Below, piece by piece: positions 35,133 through 43,359 of a stretch of DNA of 64,000 nucleotides. Position 1 is the stretch's first letter, and every line of letters begins with the position of its first letter. The notes under the pieces were generated by a model. The model did no database searches. It was given only the letters and a program-made list of their open reading frames with translations, and was not told the origin of the DNA. The stretch comes from an uncultured Myxococcales bacterium (GTDB lineage: Bacteria > Myxococcota_A > UBA9042), in NCBI GenBank assembly GCA_903955385.1, contig CAJBNH010000173.1:1-64000 (forward strand), written 5' to 3'. Made by a program: the position numbers and the translations under genes.

Positions 35133-35534
35133 ATGGCCAAGAGCTTTCTCGGTCGGGGCTTGAAGTTCCCGCTGCAGATCAATGCCTTCGGTGGCATGGC
35201 CACGTCTGACGGCGACGAGAACATCGAGGACGGTGTCCGCTGCATCATCGGCACTGCCGTGGGTGAGCGCGTGATGCGCCCCTCGTTCGGTTGCCGCATC
35301 CACGACTTCGTGTTTCATCCGAACTCGTCCACGACCGCGGGCATGGTGTCGTTCTACGTGCGCGAAGCCCTGCAGAAGTGGGAGCCGCGCATCACAGACG
35401 TCCAGGTCAGCGCCAACCCCGACCCCAAGAACGAAAACGTCTTGTCGGTCGAGGTGAAGTACAAGATCCGCTCGACCAACATCGACAAGAACTACGTCTA
35501 TCCGTTCTATCTCAGGCGGGAGCAAGACCTATGA
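35133..35534 (+). CDS. Baseplate wedge protein, gp25/GPW family
   Basis: 133 residues. T4 gp25/P2 gpW-like proteins nucleate sheath polymerisation on the baseplate. The motif NIEDGVRCIIGTAVGERVMRPSFGCRIHDFVF is typical, including the ERVMRPxFGC core, followed by YVREALQKWEPRI and the VEVKYKIRSTN strand. GGAGGG is well spaced before the ATG at 35133. Its stop overlaps the next start (ATGA). Confidence 0.93.
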   Translation: MAKSFLGRGLKFPLQINAFGGMATSDGDENIEDGVRCIIGTAVGERVMRPSFGCRIHDFVFHPNSSTTAGMVSFYVREALQKWEPRITDVQVSANPDPKNENVLSVEVKYKIRSTNIDKNYVYPFYLRREQDL

Positions 35535-38530
35535 TCCCGAGTCCGAATCTCGACGACCGCAGCTTCGAGGACATTGTCCAGGAAGCGATTCGCCTCATCC
35601 CGCAGTACTGCCCGGAGTGGACCAACCACAACCGGTCGGACCCCGGCATCACGCTCATCGAGCTGTTTGCCTGGATGACGGAGATGTCGCTGTACCGGAT
35701 GAACCGGGTGCCGGAGAAGAACTTCCTGGCGTTCCTGGAGCTGATGGGCATTTCGCTGACCCCTCCGCAGCCTGCGCGCACGGTGGTCAAGTTCGCGATT
35801 CACCCCAAGGCGGACCGGGTGGTGGTGCCGTCAGCGACGCGCGTGGGGACCAAGCCCGGTGTCGACGGCTCGTACGCGACGTTTGAGACCGATGCCGACG
35901 TCGTCGTGACGAACAACGATCTCGTGAAGTGCATGAGCCAGCACCACGACACGTTCGCCGACAACACGGGCCTGCTGGGCAAGCGTCGCGAGGGCGTGGC
36001 GCTGTGGTCGGGCGTGCGTGCGGTCGAGCGTTTCCTGTACCTGGGGGATAAGCGGCTCGAGTCCTTCGACGAGTCCAGCATCCTGACAGTGCGCACGACT
36101 TCCACGCTGGACGTCCCCCAAGCGCTGGTGCGGATGCTGGAGTGGGAGTACTTCGACGGCGAGCGCTGGCGCGAGCTGCAAAGTCCGTCGATCGAGACCG
36201 ACGAGGATCAGGTGGCGCTGATCGGCCCACCGGCCATCGCGCCGACCACCGTGGGCGAATCGACCGGCCTGTTCTTGCGCGGCCGTCTGTCCGAAGTGCC
36301 GACTGCGCCGACTGACACGATCTGCGATCTGGTCAAGATGCGCTTGGAGCTGACGGGCGAGGGGGAACGCCCCGACCTTGCGATGGCCAACATCGACGGC
36401 GGACTGTTCCTGAAGCTGGACCTCGACCGCAACACGCAGCCGTTTGGGCGTGCGCCGGCGGTCGATAGCGCCCTGTACCTCGCGTGCGACAAAGTGTTGG
36501 GCCATCCGGACGCCGATGTTCGCATCGACATCGAGCTGGCGGACCCGTCGATCGTACCGCTGCCGCTCGCCTCGCCCGACCTCGTGCTGGCGTGGGAGTA
36601 CTGGAACGGCAAGCGCTGGAAGCTGTTGGGTCGCGTGGGCTTTGGCGACTTCGACGAAGAAGACCCGGGCCTCGACTTCCGCGACGAGACGCTGTGCTTG
36701 ACGGCCAACGGACACGTGGCGTTTCGACGGCCCAAGGACATCAAGCCGGTCGAAGTCAATGGCAAGGAAGGCCATTTCATCCGTGCCCGCATCGAGCGAG
36801 GCGACTACGGTGTGGCGGGCACCTACGAGCTCGAGAACGATCGCTGGGTCTGGAAGGACCCGCGGCCGCTGCGCGCCCCCACGCTGAAGAGCGTCGCCCT
36901 GCGGTTCGTGGAAGCGGAGCACCCGTTTGAAAAGGTCATTTCTTACAACGACTTCGTCTACTCGGACCACACTGCGGTTGCCGCCGAGGAGATGAAGCCC
37001 TTCCAGCCCTTCCAGCCCGTGGCCGAAGAGAGCCCGACGCTGTACTTGGGCTTCAAGGACCCGTTCCCGAACGAGAAGGTGCAGCTCTTCTTCGACTTGG
37101 CGGAAGCTGAGGGGCCGGGGCGCCGCCTGCGCGCGGGTCCGGGGCAGACGTCGAAGCAGCTGAGCCAGGTGCACTCAGAGCAGGTCATCCACTGGGAATT
37201 CTGGAACGGCAAGGACTGGATGCCGCTGCTCGCCCGCGACCACACCCACGGCTTCACGCAGTCAGGGTTTGTCGAGTTCGTGGGGTCCAAGGAGCACCGC
37301 AGCAACAAGCGCTATGGCGAGAACCTGCACTGGCTGCGGGCCCGTCTGGAGTTCGGCGGCTATGACGAGCCGCCGATGTTGCGCAACGTGGTGTTGAACT
37401 GCGCCTACGCCAGCAACGTGACGACCTACGGTGAGACCATCCTCGGTTCGTCCAAGGGCACGCCCAACCAGAGCTTCAAGTTTGTGCGCGGCCCTGTGCT
37501 GCCCGGGCAGGAAGTGTGGGTGCGCGAGCGTGAGCGGCCGCCGTCCAACGAGCTGGAGGTCCTGACGTCCTGGTTTGGGGACAAGGCGTTGATGGACGAC
37601 CCGGACGGTGAAGGCGTTTTGGTGCAGTGGAAGGAGGTCGACAGCCTCTACGAGTCCGAGCCCGCGTCGCGCCACTACACCAAGGACGTGGTCACCAACA
37701 CGGTGCGCTTCGGCGACGGTATCCACGGCATGGTCCCGCCCAAGGGTGACCGCAACGTTGTGTGCAGGCGCTACCAGATCGGCGGCGGCGAGGACGGCAA
37801 CGTGCCCCCCGAGGCGATCACGGTGATGCTGCAGGCGGTGCAGTACGTCGAGTCGGTGCGCAACATCTTCGCGGCATCGGGCGGCTGCAATCTGGAGACG
37901 GTGGACGAGGCCAAGCTGCGCGGTCCGCACTCGCTGAAGGCGAAGGGCAGGGCGGTGACGGCGGAAGACTTCGAGTGGCTGGCCAAAGAGGCCTCGAACT
38001 CGGTCGCGAGGGTCTGCGCGCTGCCCGCGTATGAGCGCGAGGGCGAGATCGCCGTGGTCGTGGTGCCCAAGGTGGCCGAGAACCACCCGGACTTCATGGA
38101 CAAGCCGATTCCGTCGACGGAACTGTTGCGCAAGGTCCGCAACCACCTGTCCGATCGCAAGCTGCTCAGCACCGTGTTGCACGTACAGCGGCCGAAGTAC
38201 CGCGAGCTGTCGGTTCACGTCGAGCTGATCGTGCTGCAGACCGCGGCAAGCGACCGGGTGAAGGCGGAGATCGAGAAGCGAATCCGCGTGTTCCTGCACC
38301 CGCTGAAGGGCGGTCGCGACGGCAAGGGTTGGCCCTTTGGACGTGCCGTGTACCGCGTGGACCTGTACCACGTGATCGAGGACGTGCCGGGCGTTGACTT
38401 CGTGGATCGGGTGCGGCTCGTCGATGAGAACACCAAGATCGAGGTCGACCAGTTCAAGGTCGGCGCCGGCGAGCTGGTGCACGTCGTGCGGGTCGAGACC
38501 ATCGAGAAGGCGCACGAGCGCATCGTCTAG
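35531..38530 (+). CDS. Giant baseplate wedge protein, gp6/gpJ-like (Pvc11 type)
   Basis: 999 residues, like the large Pvc11/Afp11 wedge proteins. The start PNLDDRSFEDIVQEAIRLIPQYCPEWTNHNRSDPGITLIELFAWMTE is the family hallmark. The middle contains repeated beta-sandwich segments with similar EYWNGKRWK, EYFDGERWR and EFWNGKDWM motifs (about residues 210, 360 and 560), so it is internally repetitive. The C-terminal third (VTAEDFEWLAKEASNSVARVCALP, then YRELSVHVELIV, ending in a gpJ-like helix) is the baseplate J core. It starts by ATGA overlap with gp25, showing translational coupling. Confidence 0.9.
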   Translation: MIPSPNLDDRSFEDIVQEAIRLIPQYCPEWTNHNRSDPGITLIELFAWMTEMSLYRMNRVPEKNFLAFLELMGISLTPPQPARTVVKFAIHPKADRVVVPSATRVGTKPGVDGSYATFETDADVVVTNNDLVKCMSQHHDTFADNTGLLGKRREGVALWSGVRAVERFLYLGDKRLESFDESSILTVRTTSTLDVPQALVRMLEWEYFDGERWRELQSPSIETDEDQVALIGPPAIAPTTVGESTGLFLRGRLSEVPTAPTDTICDLVKMRLELTGEGERPDLAMANIDGGLFLKLDLDRNTQPFGRAPAVDSALYLACDKVLGHPDADVRIDIELADPSIVPLPLASPDLVLAWEYWNGKRWKLLGRVGFGDFDEEDPGLDFRDETLCLTANGHVAFRRPKDIKPVEVNGKEGHFIRARIERGDYGVAGTYELENDRWVWKDPRPLRAPTLKSVALRFVEAEHPFEKVISYNDFVYSDHTAVAAEEMKPFQPFQPVAEESPTLYLGFKDPFPNEKVQLFFDLAEAEGPGRRLRAGPGQTSKQLSQVHSEQVIHWEFWNGKDWMPLLARDHTHGFTQSGFVEFVGSKEHRSNKRYGENLHWLRARLEFGGYDEPPMLRNVVLNCAYASNVTTYGETILGSSKGTPNQSFKFVRGPVLPGQEVWVRERERPPSNELEVLTSWFGDKALMDDPDGEGVLVQWKEVDSLYESEPASRHYTKDVVTNTVRFGDGIHGMVPPKGDRNVVCRRYQIGGGEDGNVPPEAITVMLQAVQYVESVRNIFAASGGCNLETVDEAKLRGPHSLKAKGRAVTAEDFEWLAKEASNSVARVCALPAYEREGEIAVVVVPKVAENHPDFMDKPIPSTELLRKVRNHLSDRKLLSTVLHVQRPKYRELSVHVELIVLQTAASDRVKAEIEKRIRVFLHPLKGGRDGKGWPFGRAVYRVDLYHVIEDVPGVDFVDRVRLVDENTKIEVDQFKVGAGELVHVVRVETIEKAHERIV

Positions 38531-38569
38531 TCGGGAGGGACCTCTCAGGTCCACGTCAGCGAGGAACGG

Positions 38570-39457
38570 ATGGTCGAAGCCCGCCCCACCACGCGAAGTA
38601 CCTTGCCCCCTCGGGCTGGCGAAAGACGCGCCAAGAAGATCATCGTGCCAGAGCTGGCCGGCATGGCGTTTCAGGACGCGTGCATCGTGCTGGAGCAGGC
38701 CGGGTTCGGTCCGCCGCTGCCGCGCTATATCGACGCCTACGTCCCCGAGAACACGGTTGTTTCGCAGGCGCCCGTTCGCGGTCAGCTGGTCGACAGCACC
38801 ACGACGGTCGAGCTGAGTGTTGCCAAGGCGAGCTGGGTGCGGTTCCTGCCGCAGCTGTATCAGGAGCAGGGCTCGGGCGACAACACGATGTTGCACGAGT
38901 ACCTGTGGATCTTCCAACAGTTGCACGACAAGGTGACCCACAATCTGGACCGGCTGCCGCAGCTGTTCCGGCCACTGGAGACCGAGCCACGCTTCCTGGA
39001 CTGGCTGGGTTCCTGGATTGCCCTGCAGTTGGAGAGCGACTGGCCCGAGCAGAAGAAGCGCAAGTGGCTGAAGTTCGCCCCGGCGCTGTACAGCATGCGC
39101 GGCACCAAGGCGGCGATGACCGAGCTGCTGGAGATGTACATCGGCGTGCGTCCGGACATTCGCGAGAACGAGTGGCCTTTCGAGCCCTTCCGCGTCGGTG
39201 TCTCCAGCGAGATCGGCCTCACTTCGACCGTGTTGCCGTCGATGAACCTGTCGCACTGCTTCGTCGTTCACTTGCCGATGGCGCCGCAAGACGTCAGCGA
39301 CGACACCATCGTGCGCATCCATCGGGTGATTCAGGCCGAGAAGCCCGCTCACACCACGTACTTTCTGACCTTCCAGACCGACGAGGCCTTTGTGGACCTC
39401 GATCCCTTCATGACCATCGGCGAGGATTCCCTTGCCGACGAGTCCGCTCCCGAGTGA
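38570..39457 (+). CDS. Baseplate wedge protein gp7/gpI-like with N-terminal PASTA domain
   Basis: 295 residues. Residues about 90-295 follow the P2 gpI/Pvc12 tail protein pattern: SWVRFLPQLYQEQ, FLDWLGSWIALQLESDWPEQKKRKWLKFAPALYSMRGTKAAMTELLEMYIGV and HCFVVHLP. Residues about 24-86 are a PASTA domain: VPELAGMAFQDACIVLEQAGF, then ENTVVSQAPVRGQLVDSTTTVELSVAK. PASTA modules bind peptidoglycan or beta-lactam-like ligands in kinases and penicillin-binding proteins. Fusion to a wedge protein suggests attachment to a cell wall. AGGAA precedes the ATG. Confidence 0.87.
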   Translation: MVEARPTTRSTLPPRAGERRAKKIIVPELAGMAFQDACIVLEQAGFGPPLPRYIDAYVPENTVVSQAPVRGQLVDSTTTVELSVAKASWVRFLPQLYQEQGSGDNTMLHEYLWIFQQLHDKVTHNLDRLPQLFRPLETEPRFLDWLGSWIALQLESDWPEQKKRKWLKFAPALYSMRGTKAAMTELLEMYIGVRPDIRENEWPFEPFRVGVSSEIGLTSTVLPSMNLSHCFVVHLPMAPQDVSDDTIVRIHRVIQAEKPAHTTYFLTFQTDEAFVDLDPFMTIGEDSLADESAPE

Positions 39458-39507
39458 CCCACGCTGCATACGCCCGCCTCAGGCGGTAACCACGCAAGGA
39501 CACGACC

Positions 39508-41052
39508 ATGGCCGATATCTCTGCCCGAAACTACAAAAGGCTCAACTTCTTCCGCGGCTTCCGCACGACGGAGAAGGACTGGAACGACGGGGAGCAGTAC
39601 CACACCGACAAGCGCAAGCTGCACAACCGGATGATGCACGGCCCAGGCATTGTTCCCCAGGCGCTGGGCGGACTTCGCGCGTCCGGTCGCGGTCGCGGCG
39701 AGCTCGCGGTCGAGGTGCAGAGCGGCTACGCCGTCGACGCAGAAGGGCACGACATCTTCGTGTGGGAGCCTGAGATCAAGCAGCTGAATCCGGCGGACTT
39801 CAAGCTGCCGGCGACGGTGTACCTGGTCGCGCGGTACATCGAGGAGTTCTCGGACTTCATCTCCTACAAGGAGAATCTGGACTTTAAGGGCCACCGCCGC
39901 ATCACAGAGAGCGCCAAGGTCGAGTGGATCATCACCGAGCCCGACATCTTCAGCGAGGTCGAGCTGGCGCGCGTCAGCCTGACCAAGGACGTCAAGCGAG
40001 TCGTCGACGCCAAGGACCCCTTCAACCCACAGCCGAACGAGCTGGATCTGCGGTTTGTGCCGGTCGCGGGCATCACGGGCAGCTTCATCTCGCCCGCGCT
40101 GCTGTGGGAGATGCTGGAGATGATCCGGCGCTCCAAGACCGTGTATCAGTACATGTATCACCAGATGAAGATCCTGCCGGCCTCAGACGTGCTGCACGGC
40201 TTCCTGACGCTCGAGATGCTGTTGCACGCCCAGCTGGTCGACCTGCGCAACGTCTTCTCGCTGTACCTGATCATCCTGAACCATCAGTGGACGCTGGTGG
40301 GCGACATCGAGGCCAACGTTCCGCAGATCTCCAGCCAGCGTGACTTCGCGAACTTCAAGAAGCACGTCGAGATCGCGATGCAGAAGTACGAGGAGCGGCA
40401 CTTCAGCCTCGAGTTCCTCAACTCGCTGATGAATTACCAGACCGAGTGCTACAAGTTCATGGAGACGATGTTCGACAAGCACCTCAAGGCGCCCAAGAAG
40501 ATCGAGGTCAAGACGACCGACACCAACGCCTTGATCGAGAACATGAAGGTGCGGTCGGCGCAGTTCACCGACAACATGAGCCTCGAGGGCGAGAACCTCG
40601 CACTCGTCGACATGATCGATCCCATCGACCCCGAGAGCGAAAAGACGCACAACTGGCGTGTCTCAGGCGAGCGCGACAAGTACCGCACCCGCCAGAAGCT
40701 CAAGTACCCCGACGGCGTCATCGTCGAGGACGCGGGCATGGCGTTCGAGGGCGGCCAGCTGGACTTCGAACTGCGCAACATCGAGCCCGGCAAGGACGTC
40801 TACGTCGTGTGGCGCATGGACTACGTACACGGCGACTGGGAGGCGGAGGTCGAGGCCAACGAGCGACGCCTGGCGAACTGCATCTGCGCCGGGTCAGACC
40901 GCAAGTTCCGGTGGCGCAACTGGGTCTATGTCATTCCGGCCGAGCATGTTCGTGAGGTGGGTCTGCGCTTGCGACTCAAGCCCGTCACGGCCGACCGCGA
41001 CGTCAACGTGTTCAAGATGTGGGCGTATCAGCCGACGGCACGCAAGGCCTGA
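39508..41052 (+). CDS. Fibre-type baseplate-associated protein
   Basis: 514 residues. The N-terminal 90 residues match the domain common to eCIS and phage fibre/receptor-associated proteins: RLNFFRGFRTTEKDWNDGEQYHTDKRKLHNRMMHGPGIV, then VEVQSGYAVDAEGHDIFVWEP. A beta-rich part to about 190 is followed by a long helical region (about 195-350: LLWEMLEMIRRSKTVYQYMYHQM, FLTLEMLLHAQLVDLRNVF) and a C-terminal beta-sandwich (about 390-514). It lies after gp7 as tail-fibre genes do and may set target binding, but no known receptor-binding domain is visible. Confidence 0.7.
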   Translation: MADISARNYKRLNFFRGFRTTEKDWNDGEQYHTDKRKLHNRMMHGPGIVPQALGGLRASGRGRGELAVEVQSGYAVDAEGHDIFVWEPEIKQLNPADFKLPATVYLVARYIEEFSDFISYKENLDFKGHRRITESAKVEWIITEPDIFSEVELARVSLTKDVKRVVDAKDPFNPQPNELDLRFVPVAGITGSFISPALLWEMLEMIRRSKTVYQYMYHQMKILPASDVLHGFLTLEMLLHAQLVDLRNVFSLYLIILNHQWTLVGDIEANVPQISSQRDFANFKKHVEIAMQKYEERHFSLEFLNSLMNYQTECYKFMETMFDKHLKAPKKIEVKTTDTNALIENMKVRSAQFTDNMSLEGENLALVDMIDPIDPESEKTHNWRVSGERDKYRTRQKLKYPDGVIVEDAGMAFEGGQLDFELRNIEPGKDVYVVWRMDYVHGDWEAEVEANERRLANCICAGSDRKFRWRNWVYVIPAEHVREVGLRLRLKPVTADRDVNVFKMWAYQPTARKA

Positions 41053-41156
41053 CCCTGCTTGCTCGCGTCCGCGCGGCTGTGCCATTCTTGGCGCGCTTCG
41101 GGACGGCAGGACGGTGACGACCGCAGCGACTTGACCAAAGGGTACGGGAGGACGGC

Positions 41157-41798
41157 GTGATCTGGGACTTCTTCCGCGCCCTCGGTCAGGGACGCATCGA
41201 CAACGTCGTGAACACCGCAAACGCCAAGAAGGCGGGCGTCATCACCAAGGCGAAGACCGGCGCGGCCAAGCAGTTCAACAAGGCGGTCGATGCGCCGGGC
41301 AAAGCGGTCAAGGGTGCGGTCAAGGGCGGCAAGCAGGACGAGAAGCCCAAAGAGAAAGCCAAGGGAGGCGACATGGGGTGGTTCAGCAAGAAGCGCTCCG
41401 AGCCGGAGCGTCAGGATTCTCGCGGCGGCGGCGGTGACTATGCCGAGCCCGAGAAGACGGTCGCCATCGATTTGAATCAGATCAACCGCGGCACCTTCAA
41501 GCCCGTGGTCGGCTGGGTCGTCGTGATGAACGGCGAGCTGCGCGGGCGCGACTTTCGTCTGGTCGACGGCAAGAACGTGATGGGCACCGCCGCCGACTGC
41601 GACGTCGTTCTGACGGACCCCTACCTGTCGTCCAAGCACGCGGTCATTCGCCATGAAAACGGGGTGTTCACCTTGGTCGACCTCGACTCGACCAACGGCA
41701 CCTATCTGAACGAGCGCCGAGTCTCGAAGGAGGACTTGATCGACAACGACAAGGTCCGCCTCGGCCGCTCCGAGATGAAGTTCAAGTCCGTCGAGTAA
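41157..41798 (+). CDS. Cytoplasmic FHA-domain protein
   Basis: 213 residues from a GTG with GGAGG upstream. The N-terminal 70 residues are Lys/Ala-rich and helical, then a flexible acidic/Gly segment. The FHA domain runs about 118-210: GTAADCDVVL, YLSSKHAVI (S159, H161) and LDSTNGTYLN, which carry the phosphothreonine-binding Ser and Asn. The sequence EPEKTVAIDL (T101) just before the FHA domain resembles in position the regulatory Thr of GarA/OdhI, which folds back onto its own FHA domain when phosphorylated; this is a guess. It is followed 11 bp later by the VWA-FHA gene. Confidence 0.88.
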   Translation: MIWDFFRALGQGRIDNVVNTANAKKAGVITKAKTGAAKQFNKAVDAPGKAVKGAVKGGKQDEKPKEKAKGGDMGWFSKKRSEPERQDSRGGGGDYAEPEKTVAIDLNQINRGTFKPVVGWVVVMNGELRGRDFRLVDGKNVMGTAADCDVVLTDPYLSSKHAVIRHENGVFTLVDLDSTNGTYLNERRVSKEDLIDNDKVRLGRSEMKFKSVE

Positions 41799-41809
41799 CG
41801 GAGGAAGCC

Positions 41810-43333
41810 ATGCTGCCCTGGAAGCGCTGGAGCCTGGCTCTGGCTGCGCTTGCCCTGCTCCTGCCCGGTCTGGCCTTGGCCGACAGTCGCGTGGTCATCG
41901 ATCACGTCGCCTACGATGCCAAGGAAAGGACGTTGACGATGTACGTCGACGTGCTGGACGTGAAGGGCAACCCGGTCGAGAACCTATCGCCGGCCGACCT
42001 GAAGCTCACCGCAAGTGGCAAGCCGCTCGTCACCTCCGACATTCAGCTGCAGACGGCGCAGGACGCCGGTGAGCCGATCGCGGTCGTGCTGTTGCTGAAT
42101 GCGTCGCGGGCCTACCAAGCGATGGGGGAGTCCGAAGAACACTCGACCTATCAGCAGGAGAAGGAAGGCGCCGCAAGCTTCATCAAAATGCTGTCGGGTA
42201 ACGACAAGGTCGCGGTCGTGCAGTACCGCGAGGGCTTCCCCCACGAGGTGGTCTACTCGTTCGCCAGTGATTTCAAGCAGGCGGCAGAGGCCGTCAGCAA
42301 CGCGACCGTGCCCGACGGGGATGCCCTGCCGGAGAACAACCTGGGCAAGCAAGTCGGCACCCAGACGTTGTCGCCCGAAATCGTCCGCGCCATCGACAAG
42401 TCGATGAACTATCTGGCGGAAAACCTGGAGAAACTGGGTTCGGCGCGTCGGCGCTTCATCGTCATCATGTCGGACGGCAAGGACCGCGAGACGCGCAAGG
42501 ACAAGCTGATCTCGAAGATCCAGAACGTGTTGGACAAGTACGAGGAGTACAAGATCCGTATCCACGCCATCGGCTTCACCGCCGATGACCCGATGTACTT
42601 GCCGCTGCTGCAGACCATCGCGAACAGCACGGGTGGCGTCTACAAGGGCATCGACCCGGCGGCCAAGGAAGGCTTCGGCAGCATCCCGTCGGTCTGGGAC
42701 GGCATCGCGGGACGCATCAAGAAGCAGTACGTCATCAAGGCGGTACTGGCCGACATTCCCGAGGGAGGCGAGCCGGTCAAGGGCAAGGACGAGGTCAATC
42801 ACGTCATCGGCTTGAGCGTTGCGATGAAGGACGGCGCGGTGTCTGAGGCCGTGTTCAACGACGTCCGCATGCCCAAGCCCAGCATCGCCTGGGGCGCGAT
42901 CCTCAAGTGGGTCGGCATCGTGGTCGGCGGCCTGCTCGGCATCGGCCTGATCATCTTCCTGATCATTTTCGTTTCCCGTCGCAAGGGGTCAGACGAAGGC
43001 TCTGGCTCGGGCGGCAACCAGCGTCAGGAGTACGACGGACCCTCGCGTGGCAAGCTGGTCGTCCTGGCCGGGCCGCTGGCGGGCGAGACCTTCCCGCTCA
43101 TCGACGACGTCACCACCATCGGTTCGATGAAGGGCAACACCATCGTCATTCAGGACGGGTCGGTGTCACGCCGCCACGCCGCCATCAAGATCGACCAGAT
43201 GCGCTATGAAGTCGCGGATATGAACTCGACCAACGGCATCCTGGTCAACGGTCAGCGCGTCCACAAGGTGTTTCTGAAGGACGGCGACCGCATTCATATC
43301 GGCTCGACCGAAGTGCAGTTCAACCTGAAGTAA
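41810..43333 (+). CDS. Membrane VWA-FHA protein (periplasmic VWA, cytoplasmic FHA)
   Basis: 507 residues. A signal sequence (1-24, cut after LALA) leads to a periplasmic von Willebrand A domain (about 89-310). Its metal site is degenerate: NASRA (97-101) replaces DxSxS, although IVIMSDGKD (217-225) is normal. One transmembrane helix spans about 363-388, followed by RRKG and a cytoplasmic FHA domain (about 415-507) with GSMKGNTIVI, SVSRRHAAI and MNSTNG. It can pass a signal across the inner membrane by coupling VWA contacts outside to phosphothreonine binding inside. It has GGAGG upstream and ends the injection-system gene group. Confidence 0.92.
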   Translation: MLPWKRWSLALAALALLLPGLALADSRVVIDHVAYDAKERTLTMYVDVLDVKGNPVENLSPADLKLTASGKPLVTSDIQLQTAQDAGEPIAVVLLLNASRAYQAMGESEEHSTYQQEKEGAASFIKMLSGNDKVAVVQYREGFPHEVVYSFASDFKQAAEAVSNATVPDGDALPENNLGKQVGTQTLSPEIVRAIDKSMNYLAENLEKLGSARRRFIVIMSDGKDRETRKDKLISKIQNVLDKYEEYKIRIHAIGFTADDPMYLPLLQTIANSTGGVYKGIDPAAKEGFGSIPSVWDGIAGRIKKQYVIKAVLADIPEGGEPVKGKDEVNHVIGLSVAMKDGAVSEAVFNDVRMPKPSIAWGAILKWVGIVVGGLLGIGLIIFLIIFVSRRKGSDEGSGSGGNQRQEYDGPSRGKLVVLAGPLAGETFPLIDDVTTIGSMKGNTIVIQDGSVSRRHAAIKIDQMRYEVADMNSTNGILVNGQRVHKVFLKDGDRIHIGSTEVQFNLK

Positions 43334-43359
43334 CAGCGGACCGAGCGCCCCCTGCGCCT

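Noticed and set aside
37262-39469. Long minus-strand open frames opposite the baseplate genes
   Set aside because: They are shadows caused by high GC codon use; the plus-strand genes show clear tail motifs and coupled starts.
23531-41052. A prophage
   Set aside because: Tail genes are complete but there is no capsid, portal, terminase, integrase or lysis gene, and the flanks are ordinary chromosomal genes.
41131-41145. A third copy of the split palindrome before the FHA gene (TTGACCAAAGGGTAC)
   Set aside because: The second arm GGTAC differs from GGTCA, and it lies too close to the start codon for the same arrangement as the other two.
23531-43333. A type VI secretion system
   Set aside because: No TssJ/L/M membrane complex, ClpV ATPase or Hcp/VgrG; the DUF4255 cap, gpD-type hub and separate LysM adaptor fit an eCIS instead. 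The FHA parallel is kept only as a functional idea.
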